Notes under the pieces: model-generated
The model's input: the letters and a program-made list of their open reading frames with translations, nothing else
The model's database searches: none
What the model was told of the DNA's origin: nothing
Shown here: positions 1 through 10,849 of the stretch, piece by piece
Layout of the letters: every line of letters begins with the position of its first letter
Numbering within the stretch: position 1 is the first letter of the stretch
NCBI GenBank assembly: GCA_029204225.1
Contig: CM055108.1
Coordinates: 9,483,849 to 9,547,848 of the forward strand
Direction: 5' to 3'
DNA from: Diphasiastrum complanatum
Taxonomy: Eukaryota > Streptophyta > Lycopodiopsida > Lycopodiales > Lycopodiaceae
Length of the DNA: 64,000 nt
Made by a program: the position numbers and the translations under genes

Positions 1-540
1 ATGACAGTCCCTGTCTGAAGAATTGAGTCTTTTGATCTGCGTTCCTGATTGTAATTGACATAAGTTTCTAACGTGCTCTCAAACTATTCGTGTTCTGTAA
101 CCACTAATTTGGACTTAAGTTGTTGAGGACTTTTGTCTGCAAATGAACAGTTCATGAACGCAATTAATTAATTGTCTGCACAGCCATGAATACATCGAAC
201 ATTTCTCGATTCTCTATTGACACCTTAATCAGCTGGAGTGTAGTACTGCTATACTATATTGTAGCCAATAGGAGCTTTGACTCATGACCACGTCTGGTTC
301 TTGATCAGAGGAATACTCTCTGTCCATAGCTTCTCTCCAGAGATCATAGTTTGGTTGGTTGAGTGCCTCTTCGTCTGTCGTCAGTTCCTATATCAAGAGA
401 TAGGCAGACTCAGGAGTATACCTTGTGGGCTGTGTGCGCACTCGGCTTGATCTTCTGGGAGGATTCGACTGTTGAACTGCTCCTAGGACTTGTTGCTGGT
501 TAGTAGCAACATCTTCGTCTGATTCGTTGTCAGAAGTGGG
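1..540 (-). mobile_element. Ty1/copia pol fragment (integrase-RT linker and start of RT)
   Basis: Read on the minus strand, the segment around 420-460 gives the basic linker typical of copia polyproteins (RRSSRVRTQPTRYTPE). After it, around 300-390, comes the opening of the reverse transcriptase domain (EALNQPNYDLWREAMDREYS). The same RT opening occurs on the plus strand at about 58260-58340, so both belong to one copia family. Stops and frame changes break the rest and no YVDD motif is left. The fragment runs off the left edge of the window, so its other end is unknown. It is a decayed piece, not an active element. Confidence 0.75.
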
Positions 541-552
541 TCGACAATAGAC

Positions 553-1055
553 ATGCCTGACAACCGAAGAAAGAATTACGATTTGTGGATTGATGGAAGT
601 TTGTATCCATTGGATCCGAGCTCGATGCAAGCTCCACAATTCCAATCCATCACACAATTAATAAAGTTTTTGTGTGACGGAGAAAGCGGTTTATTGGGTT
701 ATTGTGAAAGATTGACGACTTATGGTGTTGCAAACTCGGTTCAGAAAATACAGAGTTTAGAATGTATGTTAAATGGCTTGCTGACTATAGAGAAAAAGAG
801 ATCGCATTATTACAAACAAAAGAAGATGATGCACGTTTACATAATATTATGTTAAGTTTGAATACAAGTAATGATCAATTCCGACAAGTTGTTCAAACAC
901 TACGTATATCAAATGACCGATTTAAAGGAGAAACTCGCATACTAGATAAGAAATTAAAAAGAAACAAGCGAAAAAGAATTTTGAAGGACATTGATGAGCT
1001 TTCGCTAAATGGAGGCCAATGGAGAAAAAGGATTCAAGCATTAGTTTTACTTTAG
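553..1055 (+). pseudogene. N-terminal part of an unrecognised multi-exon gene; coiled-coil segment
   Basis: I do not recognise the family. A first frame from 553 (MPDNRRKNYDLWIDGSLYPL) runs about 60 codons and then becomes implausible. From about 741 another frame takes over and gives a charged helical segment (FRMYVKWLADYREKEIALL, then heptad-like repeats with NDQFRQ and NDRFKG) that ends at 1055. The switch suggests a 1-2 base indel near 725-740. It lies just upstream of another open segment (1230-2298) on the same strand with good splice sites, so I read the two as parts of one decayed gene. Initiator codons are uncertain. Confidence 0.45.
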
Positions 1056-1229
1056 TTTTGTGAAGTAGCATGACATTTATTTTGTGTCCTATTTGGGTTT
1101 CTTGATTTTCGTAATCATTTGCAGATCAGCATTGGTTGCAAATTAGCATATGAAGGACAATGACCTGATCGAAAAATCATTGAGTTCGGTATTGACAACC
1201 AAGTCCACAAAGTCTTTATTGGACAATAA

Positions 1230-2298
1230 TTGATATTCTCGAATCAAGTCCAAGGTCACTGCGGATTTGATGAACTAATCGGTAAGTTAATCGACCGAAC
1301 GTTAATTCAGGGAGCATGTGATTTCTCAGGTATTAGCAGGGAGGCATATGCCAGTATACTTAAAATTATTAAAGAGGCTTTTGGACAATTGCATGTAAGA
1401 AAATTTCTCATTTCTCGCCCTTTTCAGATAAGAGTGGAGAGAGATGTATTGAATAAGGGTATGCAAAATGTCATTGGAATCCCTTTTCACATCAATGAGA
1501 TTTACAATTCAAAGTCTGGCAATTTGTCATATGATTCTACCAACAACTTATTTGTGGATTTGAATCATTTATTGAGATTTATAGTGAAATTCTATAGTAT
1601 TACAAGTGTTAGTATGAGCAAACTTATTCTGGTGGTCAAGCTAGATGAATCGGAAGTTATAAAAGGACAAAAGCTGAAAAGAGTAAGTATTACTCTCATG
1701 AATGGAGCATTGAGCCATGCAACAAACTCAAGGGATCTCAACTTCAGTGTGCAATCAGAAGACAACATATGATGGCTAGCATGTTTTCAGGTAAAAAATG
1801 ATTGTTTTCATGTGCAATTTCTTTTGGTAATTGTTTTGAATACATAAAAACTTGTGATTCCATATGTTGAACAGGTTATCAAGGAGGATCACGATGTTTT
1901 TTCCTGGATTTTGGGCTCAGATTACATCACCCACTACATGGTAAGATACATTTGAATAGTGTCTTACAATTTTATAATTTTAGTATAACTTGCTTGATAG
2001 ATTCTAACCAATGCATAAATCTTTGATATTGCAGCACATACTAAGGCATCATGCATCATTTTTTGCAAAGAAGTATGGCAGTTTGAGTATATGGTCCTCA
2101 CAAGGAATGGAGAAATCACATTGGCAGGCAAGAGCAACATTTCATCAAAATACGCAACATTGTGGAACATCCTCAAAAAATAGTTATATCATTCAACTAT
2201 TCCAACGGTTTTATAGACGAGCTCAAGTTCGATACACAACAAGATCAACTAAATATCAAAGATTCAAAAAACCATGTAAATTTATAAGCCAAAATTAG
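1230..2298 (+). pseudogene. C-terminal exons of the same unrecognised gene, possibly transposase-like
   Basis: An open frame of about 180 codons (1230-1772, without a clear ATG) is followed by segments joined by consensus introns. One intron begins near 1790 (CAG|GTAAAA) and its acceptor (GAACAG) is at about 1875. A short exon encodes VIKEDHDVFSWILGSDYITH and ends at about 1940 before GTAAGA. The next acceptor is TATTGCAG at about 2034, and the final exon encodes IWSSQGMEKSHWQARATFHQ and ends near 2298. The pattern 'SQGMEKSH.QAR' followed by a histidine- and glycine-containing stretch, and 'LVVKLDESEVIKGQKL' upstream, reminds me of uncharacterised transposase-derived proteins with an RNase H-like fold; this is weak memory, not a family assignment. 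Frame breaks indicate a pseudogene. Confidence 0.45.
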
Positions 2299-2425
2299 AT
2301 TGATGGCATTCAATAAAGATCAAACGCGTGTGATCAAACATTCTCAAATTTCACATACCTTAAATGAAAAAGAGTACAATCATTTTTTTTCATTGTCTCT
2401 AAGGACAATTTTTGTTGTGTGGTCA

Positions 2426-3256
2426 TGAAAGAAAATGCAAAAATAACTTGGTAGAGGCAAAAAATCTTGTATATAGATAAACACACATGTGTGGAGCCTG
2501 TTCCCACATGTGAAACTAGTGTACTTGTCATGTACCATAATCATATAGGATGTACATATAATTCAATTCAAGTTCTAGTGGCGAAAAAGGCCAAAAACTA
2601 GTTTTCTAGACATATGACACATGGCATCAATCTATTGATTGCATGAGCCACATCCTTTGGATAGGTGTCATATCACATGTGTAGAGGACAGCTCACATGT
2701 GTGGAATAAGCTGAAGTAGACGAATTTTGACTTCTAGAAGATTTTCAAGTAGATCTCCATATAGAAGGAAAATGGACCAAAAGTGCTCAAAATAGAAGGT
2801 TTTGTCCAAGTGTCAGTTTTGCATGATGAATCATCATATGACAAAGCACCTTCACACATGTGGGATCAAAGGGATGATCAATACCACGAGCTCCCATTTA
2901 TTGTATATATAGAGCCACATTTGGCCATAATCAATGTGAGACACCAATTTTGGTTTTGGAAGCAATTTTGAGTGATTCTCTCCATTTGCTACATTTGTTT
3001 TGATTGTTTTGAGGTTCTATCAATGTGTACTTGATTTTCAGGTTGGAGTCCATACTCAGACAATGTTTCACACGTGTGAAACCATAAAGTACACTTACCT
3101 TCAATAAATGATTGTTCTTGTTAGGATTTTGTGTCTAGAGTTGATCTAGATTGATCTTAATCTGAAGTAGATTGATAGATCAAGTAATCTGACAACCAAT
3201 CCCTCTTGAGGATCAGATTAGGATCCACTCTTGGTCCTTTTTGTACTTTTTCCACA
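2426..3256 (+). repeat. Element A 5' LTR
   Basis: The repeat is about 830 bp and ends in CA directly before the PBS. The left boundary is approximate: the 3' LTR begins TGTGAAAAATGC, while the 5' copy reads TGAAAGAAAATGC. It carries five CACATGTG palindromes (2484, 2505, 2674, 2694 and 2855) and the 18-bp perfect palindrome GTTTCACACGTGTGAAAC at 3065-3082. The TATATA at about 2905-2912 is the best TATA-box candidate. Confidence 0.8.
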
Positions 3257-3268
3257 TGGTATCAGAGC
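3257..3268 (+). other. Element A primer-binding site (initiator Met tRNA type)
   Basis: TGGTATCAGAGC lies immediately after the terminal CA of the 5' LTR. It is the standard complement of the 3' end of plant initiator-Met tRNA used by copia elements. Confidence 0.85.
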
Positions 3269-4929
3269 CTAGTACAAGAGGTTTTGTTGAAATTGATAGG
3301 GTTAATCCAAATCAAAGCCAAAATTAGCAATTTTTTGGAAACTAGTCAAATTTTGTGTAGCGAGTTGGATTTGATAGCTATCCTCAAAATTTTTGGTCTA
3401 GAACTTGTTGTGGGCTGTAGGAACCCTTTCTACACTTGTGAGGCCATACAGCTCCGGTTTTGACTGAGAAATTTCAAAAATTTGTAGAATTTGACTCACA
3501 TACCCAATTTGAATGATTTTTGGTGCAAAATCAAGCATTTTTTATAGTGAATATAATCCCTTGATTAGTTCTTGGATTAGATCAGCCAAAAAATTAAAAT
3601 TGAAGCTTGAAAAAGGTGCATTAATTGATCGTCTCTGATTTTTTGAGTGTATGTTGAAGTTAAGAGAGATTTTGCTAAAAATCATAGATTAAGGAGTGAT
3701 ATGCAAGGTGAGAGGTTGAAATCCATTGTACCATCACTCTAGATTTGTTCAAGAGTGATAGGGTAAAGTTTATAAGCATCAATTTGCTAGAAAACCTCTT
3801 TGGATCTGTCCTCCAAGTGAAACCTTTGAGAGTTTCTAGTGCATATAGAGCATCTATGCAAATCTTTTGTAGAATTTGACATAGATTGGCTTAAATTGAG
3901 AGTTCTAGAAAAGAGATTGAGATCCAAGTCACATTATTCAATCCTCCTCAATTTTTTTGAGTGTTTGTGAGGTTTGAAAAGAGTCATTAAGGTGTCTATG
4001 GCAAATGTGTAGAGAGAGATCCAATTTTCTAAGAGTTCCTTCCTTTGTAGAAGGCAAGATCTAGAAGCTAATTTTGTGTTGTTATTGGTGGAGAATTTGT
4101 ATTCTCCTAGGTGATCAAATCTTTCTAAGTGGCATTAGCTCTTTGAAGCACAATATCTTAGTGAGAAAAATCACGAATTTTGATTTTGAATTTCATTCCA
4201 AGTCTTAAAAGGTAGAGTAATTGGTGGAATCCAATAGGAGTGATTGAATTCAATTTGTTGAGCAAAAATTGACATAGTATGTATGAAACTCAAATTAGTT
4301 CTATTCAACTTTCTTTGTGAGAGTGTGAGGGTCAATTAGTGATCCCGTTTGATGTCTAGAATGAGGAGGAGTCCATATTTGAGTATTCATGTATGGTTGA
4401 GATCTTTGTGAATCTCTAGTTGTCTAATTTTTAAGCTTTGCGAAAAATTGGTGGTATAGTTTGTTTTCATCAAATCAAATTCATTCTAAATCTCAAGTGT
4501 GAGATTATTTGGATCAAGAGTGAGTCCAAAAGAAGTGATTAAGTTTGATTTTCATGTGTTTGAAACAAAACCCATCTTTTGTTCAAGAATCTCAAGTGTT
4601 GAGAGAACAAGTCAAGTGAAAAGGAAAATCTAGGTGACAAATCTTTTCATATCCATTTCAACTTTCAAAAGAAAGAGTCATTGGTATTTGATGAGTCCAA
4701 TAGGAGATTGGATTTGATTTCTTTTGTGATTTGATTCAAAGATTGTGTGCTTTTGTCTTAGTGATCAAAGCAAAGTTTCCAAGTGACTAGTCATTACTGT
4801 GAAGATTGATTCGTAGGTTTGTGAGCTAGATCTTTTGTAGATCCTTCTAGATTGTTGAAGATGTTCAAATCTCGTCTCTTGAAAGTCACAAATTACATTT
4901 GTAGAATCATATAAAAGGTTTTTATTCAC
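3269..4929 (+). other. Element A untranslated leader, 1.66 kb, no gene
   Basis: The leader is T- and A-rich with stops in all plus frames and only short chance ORFs. It contains no recognisable coding domain. It is unusually long for a copia leader and may include the packaging signal and decayed gag sequence. Confidence 0.6.
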
Positions 4930-6234
4930 ATGGAATCAATAGGTGGCATCCTATTGAAGGAAAGAAAGGATCCTGAGTGCAACCTTTGTGGCAAGGGAGG
5001 ACATTTTTTCTCAAGATGCTACAAAAAGAAGACCAGTCCATCCAAGGAGAACCAAAGCAAGGGGGCCAAGGTGAAGGATGGAGCTTCAAGTTCAAAATGC
5101 AAATACAAGAAGGACAAGTCCAAGGAAAGGTGTTTCCTTTGTGGAAAGGTGAATGAGGCTTGGAGTCTCACAAGGACTTGCAAGATTTGTCTTCAAGAGT
5201 CCATCACAACACATGTCAAATCTTTTGAAATTTTTCATTTGGGAGTGCATTGTTTGGTTCAAGATGCAAAGATATATGTCACTTTCATGAAAGTAACTTG
5301 GATTTATTTTATGTTCTTGGAAAGTATTTTGCTTGGAGCTTTAGATAAGTTCAAACTTATTGTTATGATCCAAGAGAAATCAATCAAGAATAAGGAGCAG
5401 CAGTCACAAAATGAAAATAGTTTCATTTATGCTATCATGTCAACTTATGAAGAACCATTTGGCTTTGAAGAGATTTTTGTATCTCAAAGGTGGATTAAGG
5501 CAATACTAGTTGAGTGTGATGCCTTAAAAGATAGCAAAATATGTTTTCCTTGTAAGCTTACATTAGTTATGAAGTCAAGGAAATGGAAATATCTTCATAA
5601 TGTAGGATCTTTTGGTATCAATGAGATCATGAATGATCTGTTCATTCATAAAGATGAAAATTATAAGTTTTCAATCTTAAAGGCAAGTTGTAAACTTCTT
5701 ATGAGAATAAGTGAAGCATCCAAAGTGGACACTTATATCCATAAAGAAGTAGTTAGCCTTATTGAGATGGAAATACCTTTTGATTTCAATATTGGAAAAA
5801 TCATGCAAAGTTGTGGTGATTTTTGGACTTATGTTTATAGCATAAGTAATCTTGATAATCATAGGAAGTGCATATTGAATGGTCATACTTGTTGTGATCA
5901 TTATGAGACATGGAGGTCTCGGATTTCCATCAAGAAGGATCATCATGAAGAGGATCTTAAGAAGTCATCTCAAGGTTCAAGTGTGCCAAGGATTGAGGAG
6001 AAGAGACCTTCTCAAGTTGTGATTCCAAAAAGAAACTCAAGAAACATGGTTGAACCCATGTGGCTCACATTTCAAGGGAAAGAGGAGCATATCTCATGTG
6101 AAGGAGCAAGCCTCAAGGTCAAGCATCTACATGAAAATTGGAAGGAATCAATTTTGGAGGTGCTAGGATGGTGCAAAGCTCTCAAGCTCATCAAAGATGT
6201 CAACATCAAAGAAGCACTATCATGGATATGGTGA
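4930..6234 (+). CDS. Element A protein: zinc-knuckle gag fused to degenerate copia pol remnants
   Basis: This is an uninterrupted frame of 434 codons starting at ATG 4930. The first residues (MESIGGILLKE) match the start of copia gag proteins, but the body of gag is missing and the frame goes straight to a full CCHC zinc knuckle (CNLCGKGGHFFSRC, residues about 17-30). A lysine-rich linker and a second, incomplete knuckle (RCFLCGKVNEAW) follow. Around residues 175-210, FEEIFVSQRWIKAILVECDA resembles the opening of a copia RT domain (a W-K-A-M-EE-DAL pattern), but no catalytic motif follows. The C-terminal third is basic and unrecognised. The protein would bind nucleic acid and could not copy it. 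Whether the long open frame is selected or simply young is open. Confidence 0.65.
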   Translation: MESIGGILLKERKDPECNLCGKGGHFFSRCYKKKTSPSKENQSKGAKVKDGASSSKCKYKKDKSKERCFLCGKVNEAWSLTRTCKICLQESITTHVKSFEIFHLGVHCLVQDAKIYVTFMKVTWIYFMFLESILLGALDKFKLIVMIQEKSIKNKEQQSQNENSFIYAIMSTYEEPFGFEEIFVSQRWIKAILVECDALKDSKICFPCKLTLVMKSRKWKYLHNVGSFGINEIMNDLFIHKDENYKFSILKASCKLLMRISEASKVDTYIHKEVVSLIEMEIPFDFNIGKIMQSCGDFWTYVYSISNLDNHRKCILNGHTCCDHYETWRSRISIKKDHHEEDLKKSSQGSSVPRIEEKRPSQVVIPKRNSRNMVEPMWLTFQGKEEHISCEGASLKVKHLHENWKESILEVLGWCKALKLIKDVNIKEALSWIW

Positions 6235-6370
6235 TTTCAGATCAACATCAAGCTCATTGGCTGATCTTCACACCTTTTGAACTAGCAAAGACCAATTCAG
6301 CCCATGGAGTCAAGTTCAAGATCATCATGTTTTCCATCAAGCTAGATTTACCAAGCTAGATTTTTGAGGA

Positions 6371-7121
6371 GTGTGAAAAATGCAAAAATAAGCTTGGTAG
6401 AGGCCAAAAATCTTGTATATAGATAAACACACATGTGTGGAGCCTGTTCCCACTTGTGAAACTAGTGTACTTGTCATGTACCATAATCATATAAGATGTA
6501 CATATAATTTAGTTCAAGTTCTAATGGCTAAAAAGGCCAAAAACTAGTTTTCTAGACATATGACACATGGCATCAATCTATTGATTGCATGAGCCACATC
6601 CTTTGGATAGGTGTCATATCACATGTGTAGAGGACAGCTCACATGTGTGGAATAAGCTGAAGTAGGTGAATTTTGACTTCTAGAAGATTTTCAAGTAGAT
6701 CTCCATATAGAAGGAAAATGGACCAAAAGTGCTCAAAATAGAAGGTTTTGTCCAAGTGTCAGTTTTGCATGATGAATCATCATATGACAAAGCACCTTCA
6801 CACATGTGGGATCAAAGGGATGATCAGTACCACGAGCTCCCACTTATTGTATATATAGATCCACATTTGGCCATAATCAAAGTGAGACACCAGTCTTGGT
6901 TTTGGAAGCAATTTTGAGTGATTCTCTCCATTTGTCTACATTTGTTTTGATTAGTACACTTACCTTCAATAAATGATTGTTCTTGTTAGGATTTTGTTTC
7001 TAGAATTGATCTAGATTGATCTTAATCTGAAGTAGATTGATAGATCAAGTAATCTGACAACCAATCCCTCTTGAGGATCAGATTAGGATCCACTCTTGGT
7101 CTTTTTTGTACTTTTTCCACA
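6371..7121 (+). repeat. Element A 3' LTR
   Basis: It matches the 5' LTR with few substitutions but lacks about 93 bp, including the 18-bp palindrome; the join reads TTTTGATT|AGTACACTT near 6950. It starts TGTGAAAAATGC after the purine tract and ends CCACA at 7121. Confidence 0.82.
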
Positions 7122-7316
7122 CCTTTGTCAAATGTATTGCAGATGTGTTGTGTTGTCCATGTGTAGGATCAATGGCTTGTTGGTGCTCTCTCCCAAACCA
7201 TCTAGAAACTGTTTGAGCCATGTCAGCTCATTAGCCATTTTGGCTACAACAATATGATGAATGAATATCATATCGTACAAGGTATCCCTGCTCGTCTTTT
7301 TCATCTCCCTTGACAT
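7122..7316 (-). mobile_element. Copia RNase H fragment, truncated by element A
   Basis: On the minus strand this segment encodes NELTWLKQFLDGLG followed by NKPLILHMDNTTHLQYI, the copia RNase H region in which an aspartate precedes N-T/S-A. The frame stops abruptly at the end of element A's 3' LTR. The missing remainder is not found left of element A, so the breakpoint is not a simple insertion. Confidence 0.65.
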
Positions 7317-7618
7317 TTTTACACGTGCTTAAAATGTGGAAAACTTTAAATGAACGATTAGAACTCATCTAATAGTTTTAGGCCTCAAAATGGTTGCAAT
7401 TCACGAGTTTTCACACTCCCTCTTCAAATGTAACTTGCTATTTTGATAACACTACTATGCTTCATGTTAAGAATTGACTCCCTCTTAAGAATATATATCT
7501 TTCCTCTAAGGTCCAATAAATGACAAATGGAAAGATTTCATATTTAATATAGAGAATAGTGTCCAAATTGGATGCTTCACTATTTCTTATATCAATCTTA
7601 CATACCATGATGGAAAAA

Positions 7619-8008
7619 CTACATGAAGGAATAAATAGAATCATAATTAAATGGATTCCTCCATGCATAAACCTCTGGTATCTCTATAAAATAGTAGCAA
7701 CCATGTGTCAAAACAATCAAATGGATGATTGCATGCTTTTTTCCTCCATATTGCACCTCACTTGGATTGTTTGCAGCATGAAACTCCATGAATGAGTCTC
7801 CATCTCCATCTTGCCATAAGAGATTGTCAACACTTGAGAACCTACGTATGAATGAGTGACATAATAATTCTTCCTTTAGCTCCATTTCATCAGCAAAATA
7901 AGCCAAGAAAACTAGTCCAATTTCAATATCACAATATTGAAGAACAATGTGACTAGTTTCATCACATATTGACAATTTGCATACATTCACATGAAATTGC
8001 TCAAACAT
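7619..8008 (-). other. Unidentified open segment (129 codons)
   Basis: This minus-strand frame contains FEQFHVNVCKLSICDETSHI, DEMELKEELLCHSFIRRFSS and LLWQDGDGDSFMEFHAANNP. Its composition looks protein-like, rich in E, D, F, C and H and free of low-complexity runs, and a possible acceptor (TTTGAG) lies just upstream at about 7995. No domain is recognised. Together with 8332-8592 on the same strand it may be part of a decayed multi-exon gene. It could also be a chance ORF. Confidence 0.3.
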
Positions 8009-8331
8009 GAGATATCATGAGTAAAATAGGATATAAGAACACTTTCTTGCTGATCCTTTGCCTTTCCACAAGTTTTCAAACACCTAAAAAAATAGATCCT
8101 TACTTATTTGACCATTGAATTCCATCTTGATGCCTTTTTCTAGCTCCAAATTGCTAGTTTTCACTTGGTTTTGATGAAGCAAACTAAGACCAACTTATGC
8201 TCTTTTATAAGTAGATCATAACCTCTGATCAAATTTTTTTTACAGATCCAAACCTCTGTAAAACCAGCATCTCAATCATGTAATGCAGAACCTCTTGCTA
8301 TGCTCAACATATAGCAAGAGTTTCCACATTC

Positions 8332-8863
8332 CTAGCCTACACCAAAAGCCCCTTCGTCATCACAATAAAGAATGAGATATCTTCTATGATTCACCTCCAA
8401 AATGAAGTAGAATAGGTGAATATGAGTGTCAAACCTGATCTTTGCTTCCCCTTTGAGTCCTTTCCAATACTCAATAAGCACAAAATCAAGATTACTCATG
8501 CAAGACTCCCTCTTAGTGAACAAATCATAAAAGGTAGAAGATTCATCTTCTTGACTAGTTTGCCTATCAAGCACCTCAATTATATCCAACATAGAATCAC
8601 TTGATCTACTCCTTTTATTGAGCCATGTGGCATTACTTGCTTAAGAACAGGAAACAAAAGATCATTTTGTCGAAGAAATAAAAAAAACACACCAACAACG
8701 ACAAAACCACCCAAGAAGGTGAATAAGAAGACCTCTTGACATATTCACCGACAATCTTCGGTGGAGTGAAGACACAGATATAAAATTTTACAACTTCATA
8801 TCTAGAAGCAATCCAAAATCCTGAAGGAGAATTTCGGAAACAAGCAATGTCGAAAGAGATCAA
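8332..8863 (-). other. Unidentified open segments, same strand as 7619-8008
   Basis: Two minus-strand frames lie here. 8332-8592 encodes MLDIIEVLDRQTSQEDESST and later KGLKGEAKIRFDTHIHLFYF. 8633-8863 encodes CFRNSPSGFWIASRYEVVKF and is hydrophobic at its end. I cannot assign a family. The region sits between an RNase H scrap and a degraded RT, so it may be host DNA captured between transposons. Confidence 0.25.
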
Positions 8864-8879
8864 ATTGATGAAGCAACAT

Positions 8880-10185
8880 TAGGCGTGGACACTTGAACCA
8901 CTTTCAGAAGGAAAGAATGAAGTCGACTGTAAATGGGTATACAAGAAGAAGCGGAGATCAGATGGCAATGTCGAAACATACAAAGCTCGACTTGTCACTA
9001 AAGGCTACACTCAGAGATATGGTATCGACTACTTCGATAAATATTCCCTGATGGTCAAGATGTCGAGCATATGACTACTCCTCACTTATGCTATGAAGTA
9101 TGATCTGAAAATACATCAATTGATGTTAAGAGAGCCTTCCTCCACGAAGACCTAGATGAAGAAATTTTCATGAAGCAGCCTGAAGGATATGAAGATTCGA
9201 ACAATTGAGACTACATCTATCAGTTGCATTGATGTCTCTATGGTCTTAAACAAGCCTCGCAAGCTTGGTATAAGAAAATCGATAATTTTTTGAAGTCTCT
9301 AGACTTTCATCCTACACAACCTGACTATAACATCTATATCCAAAGGATAGAAGAAAATTTTGTGATTCTGACAATATTAATGGATGACTCTCTGATGATA
9401 GAAAATTATTTGACGCTAATCAATGAAACGAAGAGTCAGATATCTACAAATTACAAGATCATAGATCTAGGAGAAGCTATAAAATGTTTGGGTCTGTAGA
9501 TCAAAAGAGACCGAATAAGAGGATTCATGCATCTAAACTAGTCCGAATATGCTGAAAAAGTGTTGAAGCAATATGGGATGATCGAATGCAAAGAGAAGAC
9601 AACACCGATGATAGCCGGAGCTAGATTGTCGAAGCAAGATTGCGCAAGCACAGATAAGAGGAGAAAAAAGATGGAGAGAATACAATATCAAAATCTAATT
9701 GGGAGTCTAATGTAAATTACAGTTTGTACGAGATCCGATTTAGCGTTCTCTGTCTATTCACTCAGTCAATTCTCCTCCAATCTTGGCATGCACCACTGGT
9801 AGAGCAAAATGAATCTTGCAATATCTGAAAGGCACCCATAATTTTTGGTTGATCTACAAAAGAGAAAAGAAATTATCCTACAACACTACAACAATGCAAG
9901 TTGGACTAGCTGCAAGTAACAGGTAAATGTTCGACAGTATGTGGAGCTGCGATCAGTTGGACCTACAAGAAGCAGGCACTGGTGGCACAGTCTTCATGTG
10001 AAGCTGAATACGTGGCAGCTTCAAATGTGGAAAATGAGGTAATATGGCTAAAAATTATGCTGGAAGGGATTGGCATACCGCATCAAGACCCCTCCATCAT
10101 GAAGATATGTCGGTTAAGTGCTAGATTTTTGGCTAGCCTTCTAATCCAACAAAATGACCTCTCTTCATCAAAAAGAATAACATAA
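8880..10185 (+). pseudogene. Degraded copia reverse transcriptase-RNase H
   Basis: Frames around 8920-9060 encode EVDCKWVYKKKRRSDGNVE and then YKARLVTKGYTQRYGIDYFD, the start of copia RT. The piece near 9240-9300 corresponds to the 'YGLKQA..W' motif, and 9370-9400 (ILMDDSLMIENY) is a weakened YVDD region. RNase H appears at 9982-10040 as SCEAEYVAASNVENEVIWLK, with the conserved E. At least four in-frame stops and several frameshifts (for example TGA at 9074 and TAG at 9496) show it is dead. No LTR is visible on either side. Confidence 0.8.
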
Positions 10186-10300
10186 TGAGTGAAGGAATCT
10201 CAGTCAGCAATCATCTGAAAGAGTTTAAGCAGTTGCTGAATCAACTTGCTGTAATAGGTTCGTCTATTTGTGGTGGCCTAGTCATTATAGATTTCCACAA
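10186..10300 (+). mobile_element. Copia gag fragment
   Basis: Translation gives GISVSNHLKEFKQLLNQLAV, the helical gag segment also seen at 57695 and 60604 in this window. It directly follows the RNase H remnant without an LTR and is a separate scrap. Confidence 0.5.
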
Positions 10301-10310
10301 AATCAATGAA

Positions 10311-10580
10311 TTAAGTAGTATAAAAGGTTTGATCATTCCCCAAGAGAGAGAATAATCTCTGCTTTTGTATGATAAGTGTATGTAAAAAGGTGAATGGAAT
10401 GTGATATGTAATATTCACAATGAATACTATAGCAACATATCTGGTTATCCAAAGATATTTGGGTAATTTGGCATCCAGAAACACCAATGATGAAACGATT
10501 TGGTCAAGCTCTGTGATTATAAAGATTACTTTATCTTCCAGGCTCTTAGGATAACAGTCTGCAATCAGATTAGACAGCAA
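10311..10580 (-). mobile_element. Copia integrase fragment
   Basis: The minus-strand frame contains LPKYLWITRYVAIVFIVNIT, which corresponds to the 'LP..LWAEA...A.Y..NR.P' segment after the integrase catalytic core. No catalytic residue is present in the fragment. Confidence 0.45.
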
Positions 10581-10849
10581 CTAGCAAATGGATTCATCAA
10601 ACAGAATCAAATCGGCTAATGATTTCTTTTAATCGAACACAGAGAATTAGTTCTTATCATAGGAAGCAAACAGAATAGAGCATCAAACAAGTTCATTATC
10701 TGAACACATAGCTCATTCAGAATTGAAAGAAGTTCTGCTTATGGTTATGCTTAACAGCTTCGGCTAATTCTCTACACACATTAGTTAGGATTGTTGCTCT
10801 CTGGTGACGCTTGAAAATCCACATTAGCGTAACTGAAATTCAGTAAGAA

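Larger units (their letters stand above)
2426..7121 (+). mobile_element. Element A: non-autonomous Ty1/copia LTR retrotransposon
   Basis: Two nearly identical terminal repeats (about 2426-3256 and 6371-7121) flank an internal region. The internal region starts with the initiator-Met tRNA primer-binding site TGGTATCAGAGC and ends with a purine run (TTTTTGAGGAG) just before the 3' LTR. The order LTR, PBS, long leader, one ORF, PPT, LTR fixes the plus orientation. The single 434-codon ORF holds a zinc knuckle but no recognisable protease, integrase core or YVDD motif, so movement would need proteins from another copia. No matching target-site duplication was found: CCTTT follows the 3' LTR and GGTCA precedes the 5' LTR. 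The right flank is a minus-strand copia RNase H fragment. Confidence 0.8.

Noticed and set aside
2783-2971. 62-codon ORF also present at 6729-6917
   Set aside because: It lies inside the LTRs of element A; conservation is explained by LTR identity, not coding.
3257-3270. Possible tRNA-related gene at TGGTATCAGAGC sites
   Set aside because: These are primer-binding sites complementary to a tRNA 3' end; no tRNA cloverleaf is present.
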